A DNA stretch of 27,308 nt from JBCBAP01 sp038532435 (GCA_038532435.1 JBCBAP010000048.1:1-27308); one strand, 5' to 3'; positions 1-8,720 are shown, counted from the stretch's first letter. Notes: generated by a model not told the origin, from the sequence alone. Program-made: numbers and translations.

Positions 1-1166
1 TTGAGCCCGAATTTCGTGCTCAGCACGTCCCAGCCCCGGGTGCCCCTGATGGAGACACGGTCGAGCCATCCTGGCTCAAGCTCGTTGCCCCGGTACTCGT
101 CGATGAATTCGCGACGGTTGATGCGCGCCTGATCCGACAGCTTCACCATCTCGGAATCGAGCGACATGATCTTGCGGTTGATGCCGTAGATCTGGTCAAC
201 GAGCGCTTCGATCCGGTTGTTGTGCAGGTGAAGCGAGTTCACCAACTCGACGATCTCGGACCGCAGGCGCTGGTACTCGAGTTCCTGCGCGGAGGTGAAG
301 GTTGCCTCTTCGCTCATCGTGGCAGACATGCGGCTGTCCTGCATGTCGGACAGGCGGGCATAGTCCTCGGCGATCCGGTCAAGGGTTTCGAGGACCTGGG
401 GCTTAAGCGTCGCCTCCATCGCCGCAAGGGACAGGTTGGCTTGATCGTCCTCGTCATCGTCCGCGTCGCCATCCTCGGACTGCGTGACTTCGCCTTCGGT
501 CCCCTCTTCTCCTTCAGCCTTCGCCTCGGGCGCGGTTGGGCTGTTTGCCGGGGTCGCATCCACGGCGACCTCGGTTTCATCGTCGTCGTCCATCGCGGCG
601 CCGAATGTCGTCTCGAGGTCGATCACGTCGCGGAGCATGATGAGCTCTTCCATGAGCTCCTCACGCCAGATCGTGATGGCCTGGAAGGTCAGCGGGCTTT
701 CGCACAGGCCGGAGATCATCGTATTCCGCCCGGCCTCGATCCGCTTGGCAATCGCGATCTCGCCTTCGCGGGACAGAAGCTCGACGGACCCCATTTCCCG
801 CAGGTACATCCGGACCGGATCGTCCGTGCGGTCGAGGTTCTCATTGTTGGCGGTGGTGGTGGCAAGCTCACGGGAGGTGGACCGCTCAGGCTCCTCCGCG
901 GTCGGTGCCGCGTCGTCATCATCGGCCTCTTCGGCTTCGATGACGTTGATGCCCATTTCCGAAAGCATCGCCATGACGTCCTCGATCTGTTCGGAGGACA
1001 CCTGGTCGGACGGCATGACCTGGTTGAGTTCGTCGTAGGTGATGTAGCCGCGCGTCTTGGCCTGGGCGATCATTTTCTTGACCGCCGCCTGGCTCATATC
1101 GAGCATCGGCCCCGCGTTCTCCGCGTGGTCGTCGTCCTTCCGCTGCTCGATATCGTTGGCCGCCAT
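1..1166 (-). CDS. rpoD: RNA polymerase primary sigma factor RpoD (sigma-70), N-terminal part
   Basis: Primary sigma factor that directs core RNA polymerase to housekeeping promoters. The first 388 codons are present and the gene runs off the left edge, so the core-binding and DNA-binding regions 2-4 are not in the window. Visible are a region 1.1-like segment (about residues 25-80, with DELNQVMPSDQVSSEQIEDV), region 1.2 (about 110-145, with DPVRMYLREMGSVELLSREGE) and the long acidic non-conserved region between 1.2 and 2 (about 200-240, rich in Asp and Glu), as in other alphaproteobacterial RpoD proteins. The start ATG is at 1166, preceded by a CGGAG ribosome binding site. It lies 81 bases downstream of the dnaG stop on the same strand, the usual dnaG-rpoD order. 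Co-transcription with dnaG is likely, though a promoter inside or after dnaG cannot be excluded. Confidence 0.95.
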   Translation of the reverse strand, partial: MAANDIEQRKDDDHAENAGPMLDMSQAAVKKMIAQAKTRGYITYDELNQVMPSDQVSSEQIEDVMAMLSEMGINVIEAEEADDDDAAPTAEEPERSTSRELATTTANNENLDRTDDPVRMYLREMGSVELLSREGEIAIAKRIEAGRNTMISGLCESPLTFQAITIWREELMEELIMLRDVIDLETTFGAAMDDDDETEVAVDATPANSPTAPEAKAEGEEGTEGEVTQSEDGDADDDEDDQANLSLAAMEATLKPQVLETLDRIAEDYARLSDMQDSRMSATMSEEATFTSAQELEYQRLRSEIVELVNSLHLHNNRIEALVDQIYGINRKIMSLDSEMVKLSDQARINRREFIDEYRGNELEPGWLDRVSIRGTRGWDVLSTKFGL

Positions 1167-1247
1167 GCAACACTCCGTTGGTCTGCTCCGAATCGCGCCA
1201 TATCACCATGGTTGAAGGTGATTCGCGACCCTGATTCGTTTACGTAC

Positions 1248-3185
1248 TTACTGGCCGGATTTTTTGTTCCAGACCTCGTCTTCAATGAGGCGGGACAGCG
1301 CCTCGGACAGTTCGGTTTCGTCGTCAGTTCCCTGGTCGGACCCTCCGGCCCGCAGGGCCCGGTCGCGGGCTGCGTTCGCTTCGGCAAGACGCCAGGTCAC
1401 GCCCTCATCCGCAAGGCCGGTCAGATCCTCTGCCGCTTCGGTCACTTCCTGTTCTATCCCGAATAGGGCGCGTTGCTTTGCGAGCTCTTCCAGAATAACT
1501 CGGCGCGCGTCCTCGGCGGACGCATCTGCCCGCAAGTATCTGTTCGCTTTTACGGCCCCCGGTTGGCTCAAAAGCTCCAATGGATCCGTCCCAAGTTTTG
1601 CACCTGCGGATGCGCGCAGTTCGGTAGTATTTAGGGACCGCGTCATCGCTGACAAGAGCAAGTCGCGAATCTCTTCAAGATCGCGGCAGGCAAAGGGCAG
1701 CCGTTCGAGCTCGGATTCGAACTCTCCGGCAACGTCAGGGTGGTTGAAACAGGCCAGCAGAAGCGCCGATTCGCGGACCCGGGCTGCGATCGCCGGGTCC
1801 TCTCCACCCCGGGCAAGGAGGGATCGGCGCGCGGTCTCCGTTGCCGGCGCTGGCCCCGGCTTGCGCCAGCCACCGCGGGCGGGGACAGAGGGGGCGTTGC
1901 CGAAGCCGAAAAGCGCGGCGCGTTTCTCCCACAAGGCTGACTTGTAATGGTTGCGGATCGACGGGTCGGAGATCTGGCTCAAAAGCTCCCGGAGCGTCTT
2001 GTCGAGTGCAGCTCGCCGCTCAGGACTGTCGAAGTGTTTGCCCACCGTCTCCCGCGACCAGAGCAGATCCACCATAGGCCGGGCACCATCGAGCTGCGCC
2101 TGCATTGCCTCCGGTCCGGACGCCTTGATCAGGTCATCGGGGTCCTGACCCTCCGGCAGGATGCAGAAACGCAGGGATTTTCCCGGCGTCAGCGCCTTGA
2201 GCGCGATGTCGATCAGCCGATGGGCGGCGCGGATGCCCGCCTTGTCCCCGTCGAGCGCGATCACAGGCTCGTCGCTGATCCGCCAGAGAAGCGCCAGCTG
2301 ATCCTCCGTGATTGCGGTGCCGAGGGGGGCGACCGCATGACCGAACCCAGCCTGCGAGAGGGCGATTACGTCCATATAGCCCTCAGCGACAATGAGCGCG
2401 CCGGTCTTGCCCGACGCCTCCCGCGCGGGGCCGTGATTGTAGAGGTTGCGCCCCTTGTCGAAGAGCGTGGTCTCCGGTCCGTTGAGGTACTTTGCCCGCG
2501 CATTGGGATCCATCGCCCGTCCGCCGAAGGAGATGCAGCGCCCGCGAGCATCCCGGATCGGGAACATGATGCGCCCGCGGAACCGGTCGTAGGGTGCACC
2601 GCCATCGTCCGGTTTGATGCAGAGCCCGGTCTCCACGATCATCTCGGGGCTGATGTCCTTCCCGCGGAGATGGTCGAAGATCTGGGTGCGGGCATCCGGC
2701 GCGAACCCGATCTCAAACCGTTCCAGCGTGTCCGGTACGAGCCCCCGGCGGGCGAGATAGTCCCGCGCCTCCGCCGCCCGCGCCCCGGTAAGCTGGGCAC
2801 GGTAGAAGCGGACGGCAAGCTCCATCACGTCCGTCAGGCCCGAACGCTTTTTGGCTGCCTCTGCCGCGCCGGGATCGCGGGCGGGCATGGTCATCCCCGC
2901 CTCCCGCGCGAGGATCTCCACAGCCTCCATGAAACCGACATTCTCGGTGTCCTTGACGAACCCGATTGCGTCCCCCTTCGCGTGGCAGCCGAAGCAGTAG
3001 TAAAAGCCCTTTGCGTCATCCACGTGGAAGGACGCGGTCTTTTCTTGATGGAAGGGGCAGGGGGCCCACATGTCGCCCTTGCCCGGGTTAGACTTGCGCG
3101 CATCCCATGTGAGCTTGCGACCGGCCACCTGGGCCAGGCTCACGCGAGAGCGTAGATCGTCGAGAAATCCGGGAGGCAGGGCCAT
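1248..3185 (-). CDS. dnaG: DNA primase DnaG
   Basis: Synthesises RNA primers for the replication fork, working with the replicative helicase. The 645-residue length is normal. The N-terminal CHC2 zinc finger has C43, H46, C64 and C67. The catalytic core follows, with the basic RNA-polymerase-domain stretch at about 200-250 and the TOPRIM metal site (E268 in AEGYMDV; D312-G-D314 in LDGDKAG). The C-terminal third is the more variable helicase-interaction region. The start at 3185 gives the canonical beginning MALPPGFLDDLRSRV. The ribosome binding site in front of it is weak (only GAG directly next to the ATG), so initiation may be inefficient. It is the upstream member of the dnaG-rpoD pair; no rpsU gene is seen before it. 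Confidence 0.96.
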   Translation of the reverse strand: MALPPGFLDDLRSRVSLAQVAGRKLTWDARKSNPGKGDMWAPCPFHQEKTASFHVDDAKGFYYCFGCHAKGDAIGFVKDTENVGFMEAVEILAREAGMTMPARDPGAAEAAKKRSGLTDVMELAVRFYRAQLTGARAAEARDYLARRGLVPDTLERFEIGFAPDARTQIFDHLRGKDISPEMIVETGLCIKPDDGGAPYDRFRGRIMFPIRDARGRCISFGGRAMDPNARAKYLNGPETTLFDKGRNLYNHGPAREASGKTGALIVAEGYMDVIALSQAGFGHAVAPLGTAITEDQLALLWRISDEPVIALDGDKAGIRAAHRLIDIALKALTPGKSLRFCILPEGQDPDDLIKASGPEAMQAQLDGARPMVDLLWSRETVGKHFDSPERRAALDKTLRELLSQISDPSIRNHYKSALWEKRAALFGFGNAPSVPARGGWRKPGPAPATETARRSLLARGGEDPAIAARVRESALLLACFNHPDVAGEFESELERLPFACRDLEEIRDLLLSAMTRSLNTTELRASAGAKLGTDPLELLSQPGAVKANRYLRADASAEDARRVILEELAKQRALFGIEQEVTEAAEDLTGLADEGVTWRLAEANAARDRALRAGGSDQGTDDETELSEALSRLIEDEVWNKKSGQ

Positions 3186-3279
3186 GGCTCAATATCGTGT
3201 GTCCCGCGCCGTCCGACAACGATTCGCAAGGAGCAGCGCTACTCTCTCCTCCGGCGGCGGGCTCAGTTGAGGGTGGATG

Positions 3280-3603
3280 TCAGGGGCTGAGTGGCACGCG
3301 ATCCCGAACGGTCCCGTCCGGGCGGAAGACGAGGATGTGCTCGGCTCCGTCCGCGTCCTCCGTCACCACGGCAGTCCAGCCGGTCCCCAGAGTGACCGCG
3401 CGGGCGCTGTGCCCCTCCGGCAAGTTGAGCGCGTCCGGCACGACGGGCGCTGAAGGGGCGGAGAGGCGCAGCGCGAGCAGGATCACGATCGCAGAGATGC
3501 CGACGATCATCACCGCCGTCAGCGCGGTCACCAGCCAGCGCAGGGTGCGCAACTGCGGCGGCTCTTGCGCCTCCGCCTCGCTTGGGGGATGAGTGCCGGT
3601 CAT
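3280..3603 (-). CDS. small single-span membrane protein, DUF6476-like
   Basis: A 107-residue protein of unknown function. The N-terminal 20 residues are hydrophilic and Pro/Glu-rich. One strong membrane span follows at about residues 23-47 (ends near LLALRL), and then a 60-residue C-terminal domain that looks like a small beta fold (VTLGTGWTAVVTED, HILVFRPDG). The size, the membrane span and the position divergent from rluD match a small Rhodobacteraceae family that I recall as DUF6476; this is from memory, not a search. The chosen start ATG (3603-3601) overlaps the rluD start in a shared CATG. A longer in-frame reading beginning further upstream would run inside rluD and is unlikely. dnaG begins 95 bases downstream on the same strand, so the two could share a transcript. 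Confidence 0.75.
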   Translation of the reverse strand: MTGTHPPSEAEAQEPPQLRTLRWLVTALTAVMIVGISAIVILLALRLSAPSAPVVPDALNLPEGHSARAVTLGTGWTAVVTEDADGAEHILVFRPDGTVRDRVPLSP

Positions 3604-4633
3604 GTCAGATCCGTTCGACGTCGAGATTGTGGTGCCCGATGGGCCGCGTGTGCGCCTTGATAAGGCGCTCGCGACGTGTGCGCCAGAGGGTGCTGCGCTC
3701 AGCCGGTCTCGCCTGAGATCCCTGATCGAGGCGGGGGCGGTGACGGGCCCGGATGGTGCGGTACGGGATCCGGCCCAGACGGCGCGCCCGGGGCTGTATG
3801 TGGTCGAGGTGCCCGCGCCGGTTTCCGCGGTGCCGGAGGCGGAGGACATCCCGCTTAATGTCGTTTACGAGGACGACGAACTCATCGTCGTCAACAAGCC
3901 GCCCGGAATGGTCGTTCACCCCGCGCCCGGCGCGGAGCGGGGGACGCTGGTCAACGCGCTTCTCCACCATTGCGGGGACAGTCTTGTTGGCATCGGGGGA
4001 GAGGTTCGCCCCGGGATCGTCCACCGGATCGACAAGGACACATCGGGGCTGCTCGTGGTCGCGAAGACTGACGCAGCCCATCAAGGCCTCGCCGCACAGT
4101 TTGCCGATCATTCGGCGGAGCGGCGGTATGACGCGCTTTGTTGGGGTGCGCCGGACGCGGGTGATCCACGGCTTGCGGGGCTGGAAGCCGTCTCGTTCGA
4201 GGCGGGCGGCATCCTGCGGATTGACGCACCCCTCGCGCGCCATCCGCAGGACCGGAAGCGGATGGCGGTCCGTGCGGGCGGGCGGCGTGCGGTGACCCGG
4301 GTAACGGTGCACGAACGTTTCGGTCCACTGGCCACACCGTGGGCTGCCCGCATTTCCTGCCGGCTGGAAACCGGGCGTACCCACCAGATCCGGGTGCACC
4401 TTGCGCATCTGGGACACGGGCTCGTCGGGGATCCGGTCTATGGCCGCGCGCGGACCGCGCGGAACAGTGTGCCGGAGCCGGTTGCGGCCTTTCCCCGGCA
4501 GGTTCTGCACGCTGCGACGCTGGGGTTTCGCCACCCAGCGCGCGAAGAATTGTTACGGTTCGAGGTGGAGCCACCTCAGGATCACGATGAAATTATTGCA
4601 GAAATCCGGGAGGCCTCACGGAAACGTGGGTAA
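3602..4633 (+). CDS. rluD: RluA-family 23S rRNA pseudouridine synthase (RluD-like)
   Basis: Converts specific uridines of large-subunit rRNA to pseudouridine. The 343-residue protein has an N-terminal S4 RNA-binding domain (about residues 15-75, VRLDKALATC...LRSLIEAGAV) and the RluA catalytic domain. The catalytic Asp is D144 in HRIDKDTSGLLVVAK. Later family motifs include LETGRTHQIRVH and HLGHGLVGDPVYG. The start could be ATG 3602 or an in-frame GTG at 3593; GGGGGAT at 3585-3590 suits either. The ATG is preferred because MSDPFDV is a normal family N-terminus, and it makes the start overlap that of the divergent small membrane protein. It lies upstream of rpoH, a common rhodobacterial order. 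RluD rather than RluC is inferred from the S4 domain and context; the exact target uridines are not shown by the sequence. Confidence 0.92.
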   Translation: MSDPFDVEIVVPDGPRVRLDKALATCAPEGAALSRSRLRSLIEAGAVTGPDGAVRDPAQTARPGLYVVEVPAPVSAVPEAEDIPLNVVYEDDELIVVNKPPGMVVHPAPGAERGTLVNALLHHCGDSLVGIGGEVRPGIVHRIDKDTSGLLVVAKTDAAHQGLAAQFADHSAERRYDALCWGAPDAGDPRLAGLEAVSFEAGGILRIDAPLARHPQDRKRMAVRAGGRRAVTRVTVHERFGPLATPWAARISCRLETGRTHQIRVHLAHLGHGLVGDPVYGRARTARNSVPEPVAAFPRQVLHAATLGFRHPAREELLRFEVEPPQDHDEIIAEIREASRKRG

Positions 4634-4644
4634 TCGCCCGTGCC

Positions 4645-4672
4645 CCCTTGTAATCAATGTAAGGACTATTAA
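4645..4672 (+). promoter_or_regulatory. candidate rpoH promoter
   Basis: In the 93-base rluD-rpoH gap, CCCTTG (4645-4650) and TATTAA (4667-4672) are separated by 16 bases. The CTTG-type -35 resembles heat-shock sigma promoters as well as sigma-70 ones, so autoregulation is possible but unproven. The resulting leader would be about 45 bases. Confidence 0.4.
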
Positions 4673-4726
4673 CTTCGGTGGACCGCGGTGCACCATTTCG
4701 TGTCCCGCACGTTTCAGGAGGGTTCC

Positions 4727-5623
4727 ATGGCGTATTCCAATCTTCCCGCACCGTCCCCGGAGCAGGGCCTGTCCCGCTACATGCAGGAGATCCGGAAGTT
4801 CCCGATGCTGGATCCGGATGAGGAGTACATGCTGGCCAAGGCTTGGGTCGATCATCAGGACAAGGACAGCGCGCACCGGCTCGTGACCTCTCACCTGCGC
4901 CTCGCGGCGAAGATCGCGATGGGCTATCGCGGCTACGGCTTGCCCACGGCGGAGGTTGTGTCAGAGGCGAATGTCGGCCTCATGCAAGCGGTCAAACGGT
5001 TCGATCCGGAGAAGGGGTTCCGCCTCGCCACCTATGCGATGTGGTGGATCCGCGCTTCCATTCAGGAGTATATCCTGCGGTCCTGGAGCCTCGTTAAGAT
5101 GGGCACGACCGCCGCGCAGAAGAAACTCTTCTTCAACCTGCGCAAGGCCAAGACCCGCATCGGCGCGCTTGAGGACGGGGATCTGCGGCCTGAGAATGTG
5201 GCCCGCATCGCCAACGACCTCGGCGTGACGGAGGAGGAGGTGACCTCCATGAACCGTCGCCTGTCTGGCGGTGACGCGTCGCTGAATGCACCGCTGAAGA
5301 CGGACGGGGAGGGCAGTTCCGAATGGCAGGACTGGCTCACCGACGACGATGCCGACCAGGCGCAGGCCTATGCGGAGCAGGACGAGCTCGACATGCGCCG
5401 TGAGCTACTCGCCCGCGCGATGGAGGATCTCAACGAACGTGAGACCCACATCCTGACCGAACGGAAGCTGAAGGACGATCCGGTCACTCTGGAGGATCTG
5501 AGCCAGGAGTACGGCGTCTCCCGCGAGCGGATCCGTCAGATTGAGGTGCGCGCCTTTGAGAAGCTGCAGAAGAAGATGCGGCAGCTTGCGTCCGAAAAGG
5601 GAATGCTCGCCGCGGCGGTCTAA
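4727..5623 (+). CDS. rpoH: heat-shock sigma factor RpoH (sigma-32)
   Basis: Alternative sigma factor that directs RNA polymerase to heat-shock and related stress promoters. The 298-residue length is typical of alphaproteobacterial RpoH. The sequence starts MAYSNLPAPSPEQGLSRYMQEI (region 1.2-like). Region 2 contains LRLAAKIAMGYRGYGLPTAE and FRLATYAMWWIRASIQEYI. The RpoH box is present (QKKLFFNLRKAK, about residues 131-142), and region 4.2 has the helix-turn-helix EYGVSRERIRQIEVRAFEKL near the end. The ATG at 4727 is chosen because CAGGAGG (4715-4721) sits at ideal spacing; an in-frame upstream start at 4688 lacks such a site. Many Rhodobacteraceae carry two RpoH paralogues, and the sequence alone does not say which one this is. 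A strong terminator follows. Confidence 0.96.
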   Translation: MAYSNLPAPSPEQGLSRYMQEIRKFPMLDPDEEYMLAKAWVDHQDKDSAHRLVTSHLRLAAKIAMGYRGYGLPTAEVVSEANVGLMQAVKRFDPEKGFRLATYAMWWIRASIQEYILRSWSLVKMGTTAAQKKLFFNLRKAKTRIGALEDGDLRPENVARIANDLGVTEEEVTSMNRRLSGGDASLNAPLKTDGEGSSEWQDWLTDDDADQAQAYAEQDELDMRRELLARAMEDLNERETHILTERKLKDDPVTLEDLSQEYGVSRERIRQIEVRAFEKLQKKMRQLASEKGMLAAAV

Positions 5624-5664
5624 ACCCCTCGGAATCTTTGACGGAGTAATCTGAAATCGACATG

Positions 5665-5699
5665 GGGCGCGGCGTAAGGAGTGGCCGCGCCCTTTTTTT
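5665..5699 (+). terminator. Rho-independent terminator after rpoH
   Basis: Perfect 9-bp stem GGGCGCGGC (5665-5673) / GCCGCGCCC (5684-5692) with a 10-base loop, followed by seven T (5693-5699). The last T is also the first base of the stop codon of the convergent thermonuclease gene. The T tract is on the plus strand only, so it serves rpoH. Confidence 0.92.
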
Positions 5700-6670
5700 C
5701 AGGTGCAGGCCGTTTCGGGCGGTGTGTCCGAGATCTGGTCAGTGCCGGTCACCACGATCTCCGGTCGGCCCCGAAAGAGCTTCAGCGCGCCGGTGATGTA
5801 GGCGTAGTTGCGGCGGGGCTTCGCCTCACCCTCCGCCACGTACCTGTAGAGCGCGAGCTGAAGCGCTGCGCGCCCCGCCTCCTCATCCACGTCCCGCATG
5901 AAGACCTGGAAGGGAAGCTCGCGGGAGCCGGAGGTGAAGCCGTGATGGCTGTCCCCGATGGCGAAGTGATCCTTGAGTTCCATGAAGATGGTGGCTGTCT
6001 CGTTCCTGTCTGCCGCCTGGACGATCGCATCATAGTCAAGCCGGGTGTTGAGCACCGTGCCCGGGGTGGCGGCCACGTGGGCGCGGTAATCGTCGATGAT
6101 CCGCGCACGCAGCTCCCACCAGACCGTGAGCTGGGGATAGTTGCGCGGTGCTGCATCCTCGGATGTAACCCCGTTCGCCTCGAGCTGGTTCCAGACGCCC
6201 ACGTGGGCCGTTTGCGCCGCCCGCTCCGCGTCGGCATAACGCGCGTCGAGGTCTGCATGCACGGCCCGGCCATACTTCACGAAGTAGGGGCTGAAGCCCT
6301 TGCGGATCATCAGCTCCTGATAATCATTGATCTGCAATCCCTCATGTTCCACCGGTTCCGGCAGCATGACGAAGGCGAGGAGACGCCCGAAATTGTCGAT
6401 ATGCTGGGAGCCGACCTCTCCGTCCGGGCCGAGCAGGGGACCGTCATCGGTGAGCCGCAGCTTCAGCGGGCTTCCCACCGGCATGAGCTCGGTCGCGAAG
6501 CGGGAGGCCTCCTTGCCCCAGCGGGTGATCGGCTTGGTGCCCCCGGGGTTGCTCTCCTCCGTGTCGAGCGCGAGGACCCTCACCTTGAAGAGTGTGCCGT
6601 TGACCAACACACGGACCGTGTCCCCGTCGGACACACGCTCGACCTCGCATTCGATCAGATGTTCGGACAT
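5699..6670 (-). CDS. thermonuclease (SNase)-family protein with extra C-terminal domain
   Basis: Probable calcium-dependent phosphodiesterase of the staphylococcal nuclease fold. With the start used here (323 residues) the SNase domain covers about residues 5-180. The catalytic set is intact: D17 (SDGDT), R31, D36 and E39 (RVLALDTEE) and R96 (DNFGRLLAFV), matching D21, R35, D40, E43 and R87 of the Staphylococcus enzyme. About 140 further residues form a domain ending in GRPEIVVTGTDQI, a pattern I associate with OB-type nucleic-acid-binding tails; this is an inference. No signal peptide follows this start, so a cytoplasmic location is implied. ATG 6670 is chosen because GAGGGGG precedes it. 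An in-frame ATG at 6790 overlaps the pepF stop as ATGA and would add 40 residues. It is downstream of pepF and probably co-transcribed. Confidence 0.85.
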   Translation of the reverse strand: MSEHLIECEVERVSDGDTVRVLVNGTLFKVRVLALDTEESNPGGTKPITRWGKEASRFATELMPVGSPLKLRLTDDGPLLGPDGEVGSQHIDNFGRLLAFVMLPEPVEHEGLQINDYQELMIRKGFSPYFVKYGRAVHADLDARYADAERAAQTAHVGVWNQLEANGVTSEDAAPRNYPQLTVWWELRARIIDDYRAHVAATPGTVLNTRLDYDAIVQAADRNETATIFMELKDHFAIGDSHHGFTSGSRELPFQVFMRDVDEEAGRAALQLALYRYVAEGEAKPRRNYAYITGALKLFRGRPEIVVTGTDQISDTPPETACT

Positions 6671-6786
6671 GTCGTCCCCCTCGATTGCGCCCCAGAGGAC
6701 CATGACGGTAGCGGCGGTCCGTGACAGGGCGGTGACCTCGCCCGGGAAGGGGCGGGCGCAGACGGGTAGCGCCTGCGCCCACCCGG

Positions 6787-8622
6787 TCATGCGTCGAGCG
6801 TCTCCAGCTCGTCGATCATGCTCTCGATCAGGTTCAGCCCCTTGTTCCAGAAGGTGGGGTCCGACGCATCGAGCCCGAAGGGCGCCAGCAGGTCCTTGTG
6901 GTGCATGGACCCACCCGCTTCGAGCATCTTGAAGTACTTTTCCTGGAAGCCCGGATCGCCCTCTTCGTAGACCGCGTAAAGCGCGTTCACGAGGCCGTCC
7001 CCGAAGGCGTAGGCATAGACGTAGAAGGGTGAGTGGATGAAGTGGGGGATGTAGCTCCAGAAGGTCTCATAGCCGTCCACGAACTCGAACACCGGGCCAA
7101 GGCTCTCGCTCTGCACGCTCATCCAGATCGCGTTGATGTCGTCCGGGGTCAGCTCGCCTTCGCGCCGGGCGGCGTGAAGCTTGCACTCGAAATCGTAGAA
7201 GGAGATCTGGCGGACGACCGTGTTGATCATGTCGCTGACCTTGGAGGCAAGGAGCGCCTTGCGCGCCTTCTTGTCCGGTGCGGCGGCCAGCAGCCGCTTG
7301 AACGTCAGCATCTCGCCGAAGACGGACGCGGTCTCTGCCAGCGTGAGGGGGGTGGAGCTGAGCAGCTCCCCCTGTCCCGCGGCAAGGCGCTGGTGCACCC
7401 CGTGGCCAAGCTCGTGGGCGAGTGTCATCACGTCCCGCCGCTTGCCCAGATAGTTGAGCATGACGAACGGGTGGCTGTCCGTGCTTGCGGGATGGGCGAA
7501 GGCACCGGGTGCCTTGCCCGGCTTCACCGCTGCATCGATCCATCCGTCAGAGAAGAAGGGCTGCGCCAGCTCCGCCATGCGGGAATCGAACTCGCCATAG
7601 GCACCGAGGACGATGTCCTTCGCTTCCGTCCACTGGATGATGACTTCCTCCTCATCCGGCAGGGGGGCGTTGCGGTCCCAGACCTGCAGCGTGTCAAGCC
7701 CGTGCCACTTCGCCTTCAGGGCGTAGAACCGGTGGCTGATCCGCGGATAGGCGGACACGACCGCATCCCGCAGGGCGTTCACCACCTCCGGCTCCACATG
7801 GTTGGAGAGGTGACGATAGGTCTGCGGCGTCGGCATCTTGCGCCAGCGGTCCTCGATCTCCTTCTCCTTGGCCAGCGTGTTGGTGATGCGCGAGAAGAGC
7901 GGCAGGTTCTCCCGGAACACGGTGATGAGGGCGCGGGCACCTGCCTCCCGCCGGGACCGGTCGGGATTGCTCATCAGATCTAGCGTCGCCTCAAGGCTCA
8001 GGACCTCGCCGTTCACATCGAAGGTCAGCGCGGCCATGGTCTCGTCGAACAGGCGGTTCCAGGCGGAGGCTCCCACGACGGACTGGTCGTGGAGAAACTT
8101 TTCCAGCTCATCGCTGAGCTGGTAGGGCTTCATCGACCGCATCCTGTCGATCACCGGCTTGTAACGGGCAAATGTCTCGTCAGACGTAAACGCGGCCTTC
8201 AGCGCATCATCTTCGATACGGTTCATCTCAAGGGTGAAGAACACGAGTGCTGAGGAGATGTCCGTGAGCTGCGACTGCATGTCAGAGAAGAACTTGGCCC
8301 GGTCCTGATCGGTCGTGTTCTGGTAATAGCGCAGCGCCGCATAGGTCATGATGCGGTTCGACAACAGGTCGAGATGTTCGTACTCCATGAGCGCCTGGCC
8401 CAGCGTCGCGCCGTCCGCGCCCACCAGCTTGCCCTCATAGGTCTCAGCGAATTTGGTTGCCGCGGCGGCGACGGCGTCCAGATCCGATGAAAGCTTCGGA
8501 TCGTCCTCGCCCGCGTAGAGAGCGGAGAAATCCCACTCCGGCAGATCGCCGAACGCCTTGTCCCCCTGCGGCTCGCGGGCGTCGAATACGCGGTGGTCGG
8601 GGAGCGGGCGGGAATGGTGCAT
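6787..8622 (-). CDS. pepF: M3-family oligoendopeptidase F
   Basis: Cytoplasmic zinc metallopeptidase that cuts short oligopeptides. At 611 residues it is the usual length for the M3B/PepF family. The zinc site is HELGH (H403, E404, H407), with a third ligand expected at about E430 in LTLAETASVFGEM. The C-terminal block FVDGYETFWSYIPHFIHSPFYVYAYAFG is strongly family-like, including the HF..PFYVYAYAFG substrate-binding segment. No signal peptide is visible. The start ATG 8622 has GAGAGGAC just upstream. The stop touches the longest possible start of the thermonuclease gene, which suggests a two-gene transcript. A likely role is turnover of imported or proteolysis-derived peptides. Confidence 0.95.
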   Translation of the reverse strand: MHHSRPLPDHRVFDAREPQGDKAFGDLPEWDFSALYAGEDDPKLSSDLDAVAAAATKFAETYEGKLVGADGATLGQALMEYEHLDLLSNRIMTYAALRYYQNTTDQDRAKFFSDMQSQLTDISSALVFFTLEMNRIEDDALKAAFTSDETFARYKPVIDRMRSMKPYQLSDELEKFLHDQSVVGASAWNRLFDETMAALTFDVNGEVLSLEATLDLMSNPDRSRREAGARALITVFRENLPLFSRITNTLAKEKEIEDRWRKMPTPQTYRHLSNHVEPEVVNALRDAVVSAYPRISHRFYALKAKWHGLDTLQVWDRNAPLPDEEEVIIQWTEAKDIVLGAYGEFDSRMAELAQPFFSDGWIDAAVKPGKAPGAFAHPASTDSHPFVMLNYLGKRRDVMTLAHELGHGVHQRLAAGQGELLSSTPLTLAETASVFGEMLTFKRLLAAAPDKKARKALLASKVSDMINTVVRQISFYDFECKLHAARREGELTPDDINAIWMSVQSESLGPVFEFVDGYETFWSYIPHFIHSPFYVYAYAFGDGLVNALYAVYEEGDPGFQEKYFKMLEAGGSMHHKDLLAPFGLDASDPTFWNKGLNLIESMIDELETLDA

Positions 8623-8691
8623 GTCGGGTCCTCTCAGGCTGCTGCTGGAGGATCACATGTGCATCCCGGCGATGCAATCAAGCGCCAAACG

Positions 8692-8720
8692 AAAAACGCC
8701 CCGGGGGTGACCCCGGGGCG
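8692..8720 (-). terminator. Rho-independent terminator after the OmpA-type lipoprotein gene
   Basis: Read on the minus strand, a perfect 10-bp stem (plus-strand arms CGCCCCGGGG 8697-8706 and CCCCGGGGCG 8711-8720) with a 4-base loop is followed by five T (8696-8692). It lies 24 bases past the lipoprotein stop and before the pepF start. Confidence 0.92.

Noticed and set aside
1202..1222. ATCACC / GGTGAT hairpin between dnaG and rpoD as terminator or attenuator
   Set aside because: Six-base stem with no T run, too weak to support.
222..1466. 414-codon open frame on the plus strand across the rpoD-dnaG junction
   Set aside because: It lies antisense to the conserved rpoD and dnaG sequences and has a His/Arg/Gly-rich, domain-free translation typical of GC-rich shadow frames.
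1947..3155. 402-codon open frame on the plus strand inside dnaG
   Set aside because: Antisense to the zinc-finger and TOPRIM regions of primase; no recognisable domain.
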